Part shown: positions 57,231 to 64,000 of the stretch, in pieces
How positions within the stretch are numbered: the stretch's first letter is position 1
Layout of the letters: every line of letters starts with the position of its first letter
NCBI GenBank assembly: GCA_039545355.1
Contig: BCJJ01000002.1
Location: 267,898 to 331,897, forward strand
Length of the DNA stretch: 64,000 nucleotides
Source: Trichosporon coremiiforme
Lineage: Eukaryota > Basidiomycota > Tremellomycetes > Trichosporonales > Trichosporonaceae
Direction of reading: 5' to 3'
The notes under the pieces: model-generated
Databases searched by the model: none
Told to the model about the DNA's origin: nothing
What the model saw: the letters and a program-made list of their open reading frames with translations, nothing else
Made by a program: the position numbers and the translations under genes

Positions 57231-59475
57231 TGTCCTCACCACCCTCCACCCTAGATCTAGACACTCATCTTGTTACCGATACCCCGCTTATAGACATGCA
57301 CTCTGTTCCACCACTGAACACGGAGAGTGCCGCTTGTTTACCCAGCCAATAGTTTCCGATTATATCATTCGCATTGGCGAGGAGTCGAGACGATCGACCT
57401 TGTAGCTCCGCCAGCGGCGTGGAACCAACCCCGAAACACAGAAGGAGTCTGCCCTTTCGCCGTGCCGCAAACCTGGAGCGCGGCTCAGCATTCTTTGCAT
57501 TCTTGCCGCCCACTGAGTCAGCGGTGATGGTTAGTGGAGCATCAGTGACTATCTTCATGAGGCTCGAGACCGTCGCCTCCGAAGTCACTGTGTATGGGGA
57601 GTGGCCAACCCCGGACCCGCCTATTCATCCGCGTTCGCCGCAGCCTCAGAGAGAGTGCGAAGCCCGATCGACTGTCTTCACGCGCACAGGCAAGTTGTCG
57701 CAGATCTCGATACACCAGACTTCGAGGTCGGAGGGAGCCTTTGCTAGTTTCAATGTCTCCCACGGTCCCCACTTAAGACTGATCCCAGCGCTCGAGCTGG
57801 CCAGGCTCGTCCGATACGCACCAGTGGTCCATAACGCGAGGGAGACGGAACGTTGCACATCGCCGAACTCCTCTGTCAATTGCTGTTCGCGGACAATAAT
57901 GGTGAATTGGACTCTCGTACAAATGGTGAACGGGGCCCAGTGGCCATGTCTGCAATCGGCGGGATGAGGGGCGTTCATCCCCGGGCGAGCGGGAGCGTGC
58001 CTTGGATGTAAATTTCGGTTTCATCCATTCACCCCCGGTGTGTTGCGTTGGGGATCGCCCTCGTCCATAAGCGCATCATCACTGATGGGGAGGAACTAAA
58101 GATGATGGAGACGCGACGATTGCTAACCTGCACGTAGAGGTGAGCGGCATTCTGCTCCGCACCGCAGCCCAGAACTGCGGTTCAACCGCCACCAACGCGA
58201 CGTTTCGCGCTTTGGCCCCTGTCTGACCCTCGTTTCGAAATTTACTCCTTGCACAAACCGCAGTGAACGCAGCGTTCATCGCGACCCCAAACTGTCTCTT
58301 CTGCCCAAGCACTGTTCTCCAGATCTCCATTGCTTGCTTTCAGTCTTGGGCCGGCGCGGAAGAGAGGACTTCGGCAACTCTGAACTCGGTGCAGGCGCAA
58401 AAGTTACGCCGCTAGCTGGATATTGAGCCTTTGCAGTAACTGGCTTCATTCGTCTGAACACCATAAGCTCCGCGCGAGTGAGCTTTCAGCGACCTTTGAG
58501 CATATGGCCCTCTGCGCAAGAGGGCCGTGAGAAACCACTCAAAGTTTACTTGTCCCCGCCAGCGTTTAATACTTTCGTTCGTTGAGTCGCTGCGAGCAGC
58601 AGGATCGAACAGGCTGAGGGTCCTCCTTTGTGCGCTGGAGGGAGTGCTAACGGACTGCGGACCTGCGGACTCTGCGGCGTTAGGATCCAGCGCTGCGACC
58701 GTCTCCGCGCTTCGCCGCTCGGCGTGCGTCGTGCGTGCCGTCCCCGCAGTTCAATCGGACCTACCCATTCAGAAGTCGTGGAAGAGCACTGCCCATGCAT
58801 GCCGCTAGCGAGCACCAAGTGCATATTAGGTGGGTCCGCACCCTGGCACACAGAGTTCGGCCAGGAGTCATGACCAGGCACGCAATCGTCCTCCGTACCT
58901 TGGCACCTTCCTCTTGTCCTTCTGCACCTTCTTTCGTCAGCCAACCTATGGGCCTGCTGCCTGCGGGCTATCGGCCGTCGTACTCCCCGAGACCTAGTCC
59001 GGTCCCACCCCGCAGCACAAGGTCGATGGAAACCATGTCGCCGTGGACATTTCTCTCGTTGACTTTCACTCATAACTCACGCTTAACTTCTGGCTCTGGC
59101 CACTCTCACGCTCACGGCTTGGCTCCGCCTACGTCTGCGCCCTCGACCGCACTGCGCCAGACTCTCCCACGCGATTATTAGCGCCACAGCACCGTAGAAC
59201 GGCCAGCGACTCGATCTCCTCTGCGTCCCCACTGTGGAGTGCCGGACTGTGCGCCCCCGAACTACGGTCGCCTCACCTCAAAGGACCGCCGATCGTGTCT
59301 CGATCACCGGAGGAGGAAGGCGTCCAACTCCCGACTTCTTCAGTTCTGGCTCTACAGTGAGCTCTCCATCTCTCGCTTCACTCGACCCCCGACTCCCACT
59401 TTGCTGGCTCGCGACTTACTCACATTCCTTACGAAGACCCCTCTGCCCATCGTGTCGGCCACCTCCGATTCCCAC
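57231..59475. other. Long intergenic, possible unrecognised minus-strand ORF
   Basis: This is 2.2 kb without a supported gene. A minus-strand frame of 110 codons (57978-57646) and one of 107 codons (57588-57265) are in the same phase, separated by two stops. They could be exons or a relic, but neither shows a known motif. The last 300 bp are the C/T-rich leader of the GT18 gene. Confidence 0.35.
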
Positions 59476-61340
59476 ATGACGCATGCCGCGCACCGGCGGC
59501 ACGCCACTCTCGACATGGACCGGGATGAGACCCCGCTCCTGTACAAGGACAAGGACTTCGATGCTGTTCCTCTCTCCCCAGGGCGGTGGCGGAGCAAGCC
59601 GCGATTCACGCGGCGACTCGTCCCCCTCGTGCTCGCGGTCGCTGCGCTCGTCTTCGGCGGACTGTTCATGCTGCGCGGTGTGCCCGGTCACCTCCGAAGT
59701 GCAGCCTCGCGCGAGGCGGACCTCGACCTCGTCCTAAGGCTCCGCCTCCTCCACCAGCGGATGGAGAAGCACTACGCCTCGAACCCGGATCACGACACGA
59801 CGGTCCTCACCTTGCCGGGAATTCGGCGCCTGATCGATTGCGTGGAGAAGCAAACCTGCGGACCAGGCGAGCGCGATGTCGTTGTCTTCGCATGCCAGCG
59901 ATTTGCGGGCGCAGAGATGGGCCGAGTGTCCGGCGAGAACATCTGGGCGGCGAGCACGATCCGCTCCTTCCGTGCCATGAACAGCACGATGCTCTACGGA
60001 CAGGGCGCCATGGATGCGCTGCTGATGTACCAGCACATTCCGGAGCTTGTGCGCCTCGTGTTCTGGGAGAGCAGCAGTCTCGAGGCCTGCATCGCGCGCA
60101 ATGGCACAGGCATCATGGAGGCACACCACGAGGACGACTACAACCGCGCACCCGACAACTGGCAAGGAGGCCGCGGGCGCGAGAAGGGCTGCATGGTCCG
60201 CGACGACTACCCCGACGGCATCCCCTACTACAAGTCGCTCGTGTTCCACTTCTGGGGCGAAGCACGCTCCCCTCTCGGACGCGAGTTCACGCTGGCACCA
60301 TGGGACCTCAGCAAGACGTGCGAAGAGACCAACCGCTACCTAGGCTTCAGCATCGAGGACCACTGCATGACGAACCGGTACTATCCCCCTGAGAAGCGGA
60401 AACTCCAGGCGCTCATCCTGGGCAAACTTGCAGAGTACTTCTACCCCGGGGAACACAACTGGATCACGCACGAGACGCTGGAGGAGGCCATTCGGGATCT
60501 GCCGAAAGAGAATGGCGAGGAATTCAAACTCATCTCGACTGCCAAACAAAGCAACGAGAACAATTCGGCCGCCACCCTGCCGGAACACATCACAAGTCTC
60601 GGGTTCATGAAACAGCATGAGTGGACCGACCTGCTGGCGCGGTCGAAGGTCATGGTGAGTACCTGCTCTGTCACCGGCGGAGCGGAGCAGCCGTTTACGT
60701 CCTTCACTCCCACACCCCTCTCCTCTCCCATCCTCTCATGCCTCGCACCTTAAGCTTGCAGCCACGGCGAACTTGGCTAACATCCAGCTCGGCCTCGGCT
60801 GGCCCCCCGACAGCCCCTCGCCGTTCGACGCGCTCTGCGTCGGCGTCCCCTTCATCAACCCGATCAACTACGTCGACTGGGACCACCCCGATGACCGCAA
60901 GGGATGGCATACGCAGAACGACGCGCTGCTCTCCCTCGATCCACCCTACGTCTACCACGTGCGCAAGGAGAATGCAACGGAGCTGGGACATGCGCTCAAG
61001 TCTGCTATTGAGAATCCCATTCCGAGGTATATTCGTGAGTGCGAGCGTGCATAGCACCCAACCTCCCATCCCTTCCGCTCAACAAGTTGGACTGGAAAGT
61101 CTGTCCAGATTCCGCCTCGCTCCGCTCGGCTCTGCTAACCCATCAGCGGAGAACATGAAGTTCGAAAACGTCCTCGAGCGCCACCGTATTCTGATGACGC
61201 GCAACTGGCTCACAGTCGCCGAAGCCCAGTGGGAGAAGCTATACGGTGGTAATCCCGCCAAGCAGTACCTCCTCCTGCCAGGTGCGAATGAGACGGCGCA
61301 CGAGCGGATTCATTGGCAGCGCAGGAAGAAGTCGGACTAG
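59476..61340 (+). CDS. GT18-family (MGAT5-like) glycosyltransferase, type II membrane
   Basis: This is a predicted Golgi enzyme related to alpha-1,6-mannosyl-glycoprotein N-acetylglucosaminyltransferase V; the fungal substrate is unknown. Exons are 59476-60654, 60788-61034 and 61147-61340, giving 539 aa. A cytosolic N-terminus of about 45 residues precedes one signal-anchor helix (LVPLVLAVAALVFGGLFML). The lumenal part has Cys-rich segments (CVEKQTCGPGE) and the GT18 hallmark LGLGWPPDSPSPFDAL followed by CVGVPFINPINYVDWDHPDD and QNDALLSLDPPYVYHV. The first in-frame ATG is 59476; the frame is open upstream only from a GTG. The exon-1 donor falls in a Met codon and joins LGLG in phase 0. Homologues occur across Tremellomycetes. 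The enzymatic activity is inferred. Confidence 0.85.
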
Positions 61341-62669
61341 GCCAGATGGCTGGTGAGGCTAATATTGTGGCCGAGTGTTGCTCGGCATGTATGTTTACAC
61401 ATAACTTGCCGCTTAGAGACTGATACTACGCAGAAAAAAGAGGAGAGGTTCTCAGTTAAATGGATGTATAGAATTCTTTTTGGACATTGTATCGCTTATG
61501 CTCATGACCTTTCAAACGGAGCCTCCCACGTAGATGGTCGGGTAAGTGCGCTCGAGAGACGCATAAGCCAGCTAGCGGGCCCGGTCCATCAGGCGCACGA
61601 TAGGTCGAGTACTGAACATTGTGCATACGACCGAAAGACGGAAAAGCTTTGCGAGTGGCAACTCACAGCCAAGACTGCACAGACTCTGAAAAACAACAGG
61701 CCACCCCCAGTAAAGTTGCAGAAGGAGAGGGGTGGAAATAGCAACATGCATGACTGCGATGTTGCTGCGAGGAGACTTTCGGGTTTCGGACGTGAGTCAA
61801 ACGCATATGTCGATTAGGCAGCTGAAGGGGTTTGCTGGAAAGTTCGCATGAGTCATCGGCCTGATCACGGTGATCAGCTGAGAGGTGTGTACACGACGGA
61901 CGCACCATGCCCACCACGTCAACTGGGGGACAACGGTTCAAACTGACTTCGAACAAGATCTGCAGACTGCGGAGGCACTTTGGACGGTGCCGAGAAGCTT
62001 ATCGACCTTAGACGCCTTGTTTGAGTCGGTGACGTTCTAGAACTCGGCGGTAGGAACGCGCCAAACGCCAACGCCCTCTCAATCACCTACGGCCAAGTTT
62101 CAAGTCTTCGTCGAACCCGACTGCGGACTTCAACATCGTCAAGTGCGCACTAACAACAGAACTTCCTACACGTGTGATGAAGCCGGAGTTCGTTTCGCGC
62201 TGGTCACGGCCACTGTGCAGCGCACATTGACGCACATCTGAAGGCGGGCAAGCCGCCCAGTACCATCCAACGGTTTGGTTGTGGCGTTTGGCCTCTTCCG
62301 CAGTCCTGACATACAACATGTCTCTTCGTTTGAGCTCCGTTTGGAGTTAAGCTGACCTCGCACTGCGGTGCACTGGACACATGCAATGGGCCAGAACTTG
62401 CTTCGAACTCGCAACACAGGTATCAAGTTGCTTCTTGCTGTGCTGATGAGTGAGCAACCGGACTCGTCAGTCCGCCAGAGCCCAAGCCTTCAACCTCAGA
62501 AAGGCACATAAGCTCAACTTCGAGTGCTCTCTTCCCCCCATCCTCCACAACTCGTAGCTGGTCTACACTCCCAACACACGCACACGACCCATTCACTTCT
62601 TCATTCCCACTTTCCACGCCCACACGCACTCACATTCTTTCGTTCACGACTCAAAGCAACTTGATCGAC
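61341..62669. other. Intergenic, no gene seen
   Basis: This is 1.3 kb between the GT18 gene and the secreted-protein gene. Open frames are short and lack motifs. The last 150 bp are C/T/A-rich and are probably the leader of the downstream gene. Confidence 0.5.
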
Positions 62670-63904
62670 ATGCGCTTCGCCGTCCTCTTCGCTGTCCTCG
62701 TGACTACAGCGCTCGCCGCTCCCCCCGCCAAGCGCCAGGAGTCTGTCCCCGCCGCCGACTCGATCACCGGTTGGACCGAGCCTGGGTCGGGCTCCGCTTC
62801 TGTTAGCGCTTCTGGTGAGGCTTCGGCTTCTGCTTCTGGCGAGACTGCCTCCGCCTCTGGTGACGCTTCTGGTGACGCTTCCGCCTCCGAGGGCCCGCCC
62901 ACCGGCTCTGCCTCGGTTGCCCCCTCTGGCTTGGCCTCCGCCTCCATCAACGCGACTCTCCTTCCTATGCCCTTCCCTACTGTCGGCACCAACGGTTCGG
63001 CCAACGGGACCGACTGTGCTGGCAAGAAGGACAAAGGCAGGGGGAAGAGCTGCGGCAAGGGCCACCACAACGGTCACAGCAAGGGTCACAGCAAGGGTCA
63101 CGGCGGTGACTCCGACTCCGAGGGTGAGGACTCCGAGGGCGAGGGCTCCGCCAACGCCACTCTTTCCGCTCTGCCGTACCCTTCGGCCTCGGGAGGCTTC
63201 AACCACACCCAGGACCCGATCTTCAAGGGCACCGTTCCCCCTGTTCTGAATGGTGCCACCAACGACACTGTCAACGCCAACGGTACCACTAATGCCACCA
63301 ACGCTTCCACCTACGGCAACCACAACGACAGCCCGTTCGCGCCCGGTATCGGCTCCGACTTCCCCCGCCAACCTCGCTTCTTCCGCTTCGCTCGCCAGGC
63401 GATCTCGGAGGCGGTGACCGGCTCAGCTTCTGTCTCCGCCTCTGGTCCCTCTGCCTCTGTCTCTGATGGGACTGAGGAGGAGAGCAAAGGCAAGAGCCAC
63501 GGGAAGAACAAGGACAAGGGCATGCCTCCTGGCATCGAGCACGCTCCCGGTCTGAACGGCATGATCCCTCCTGGTCTCGCTGACCGCATCAACAGCACCA
63601 ATGGCACCGCCTCCATCACTGGCTCCGCCTCGGCGTCGAGCAACGCCTCCGCCACGGCTTCGCCTGCTGCCAGCGCTGCGGCCATCGAGGGTCCCGCCAA
63701 GGGCCACGGCAAGGGTCTTGGCAAGGGCAAGAACCGCCAGACCTCGATTGGGATTACCGGCGGATCGGGCGGCAATGGTGACGACGGCAGTAACAGCAAG
63801 CACGGCGACGCTGGCGACGGCGGCGATGGTGGACCCGGTGGCGACGTCAACTTCGGCGGAAAGAAGGACGAGGACGAGGACGACCAGGGCGAGGGCTCTG
63901 ACGA

Positions 63905-64000
<96 letters not shown>
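62670..64000 (+). CDS. Secreted Ser/Ala/Gly-rich protein with poly-Asp tail (partial)
   Basis: This is an open frame of at least 443 codons that runs off the window. It starts with a clear signal peptide (MRFAVLFAVLVTTALAAPP) followed by a Lys-Arg site (AKRQES) suited to Kex2-type processing. The mature part is low in complexity. It has Ser-Ala-Ser-Gly repeats, many N-glycosylation sequons (for example NATL, NGTT, NSTN), His/Gly/Lys patches (GHSKGHSKGHGG), and further Arg-Gln sites (FARQA, KNRQTS). From 63900 it becomes pure Asp, encoded by a GAC repeat. I recognise no family. An acidic, heavily glycosylated wall or extracellular matrix protein is a reasonable guess only. No intron is evident in the visible part. 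Confidence 0.8.
63906..64000. repeat. (GAC)n trinucleotide repeat, reaches window end
   Basis: There are about 32 perfect GAC copies coding for Asp in the frame of the secreted protein. The true length lies beyond the window. Confidence 0.95.

Noticed and set aside
58546..59073. 175-codon minus-strand open frame
   Set aside because: Arg/Ser-rich, no motif, no splice context, and it overlaps other equally open frames.
62601..63371. 256-codon minus-strand open frame
   Set aside because: Antisense to the repetitive secreted-protein gene; the Gly/Val/Ala pattern is a mirror of its repeats.

Overview
The window is about 64 kb of nuclear DNA from a fungus, most likely a basidiomycetous yeast of the Tremellomycetes (the order Trichosporonales is my best guess, by inference). 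The evidence is GC-rich coding sequence, genes split by many very short introns (often 33-40 nt) with a CTGAC/CTAAC branch motif close to the 3' AG, a basidiomycete-type FKS1 glucan synthase, a fungal phosphoketolase, and a full set of eukaryotic housekeeping genes. Gene structures below were spliced by hand. In each one the exon phases close exactly and the total coding length is a multiple of three; none has been checked against RNA.

Layout. 1-9.3 kb: beta-1,3-glucan synthase (FKS1, minus strand) with a long CT-rich leader. 9.3-16 kb: APC2, a ZIP9/ATX2-type metal transporter and phosphopantothenate-cysteine ligase. 16-18.4 kb: two decayed genes, possibly BTB/POZ-like, on opposite strands. 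18.5-25.6 kb: the VPS10 sorting receptor diverging from an NSUN5/RCM1 rRNA methyltransferase. 25.9 kb: an initiator tRNA-Met that appears to carry a 7-nt intron. 26.4-38.4 kb: an RNF115/126-type RING ligase, a tail-anchored UBC6/UBE2J E2, HAP3/NF-YB and Listerin (LTN1). 38.8-40.4 kb: a 15-exon DUF1917 gene. 41.6-42.5 kb: a broken Tc1/mariner transposase. 42.9-48.8 kb: phosphoketolase diverging from the farnesyl/geranylgeranyltransferase alpha subunit. 50.6-52.7 kb: LCB2. 54.2-57.2 kb: an HCNGP/SAP30BP-like protein diverging from a mitochondrial carrier. 59.5-61.3 kb: a GT18 (MGAT5-like) glycosyltransferase. 62.7-64 kb: a secreted low-complexity protein whose poly-Asp tail runs off the window.

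Themes. Four ubiquitin-system genes lie here (APC2, RNF115/126-like, UBC6-like, LTN1), but I see no operon-like linkage. Cell-surface and secretory functions recur (FKS1, VPS10, LCB2, GT18, secreted protein). Many genes form divergent pairs sharing intergenic regions of 0.37-2.8 kb. I found no convincing novel multi-gene system. The most unusual signals are the intron-containing initiator tRNA, the chain of symmetric microexons in the DUF1917 gene, the ATG-only coding exon of RAM2, and the paired decayed genes.
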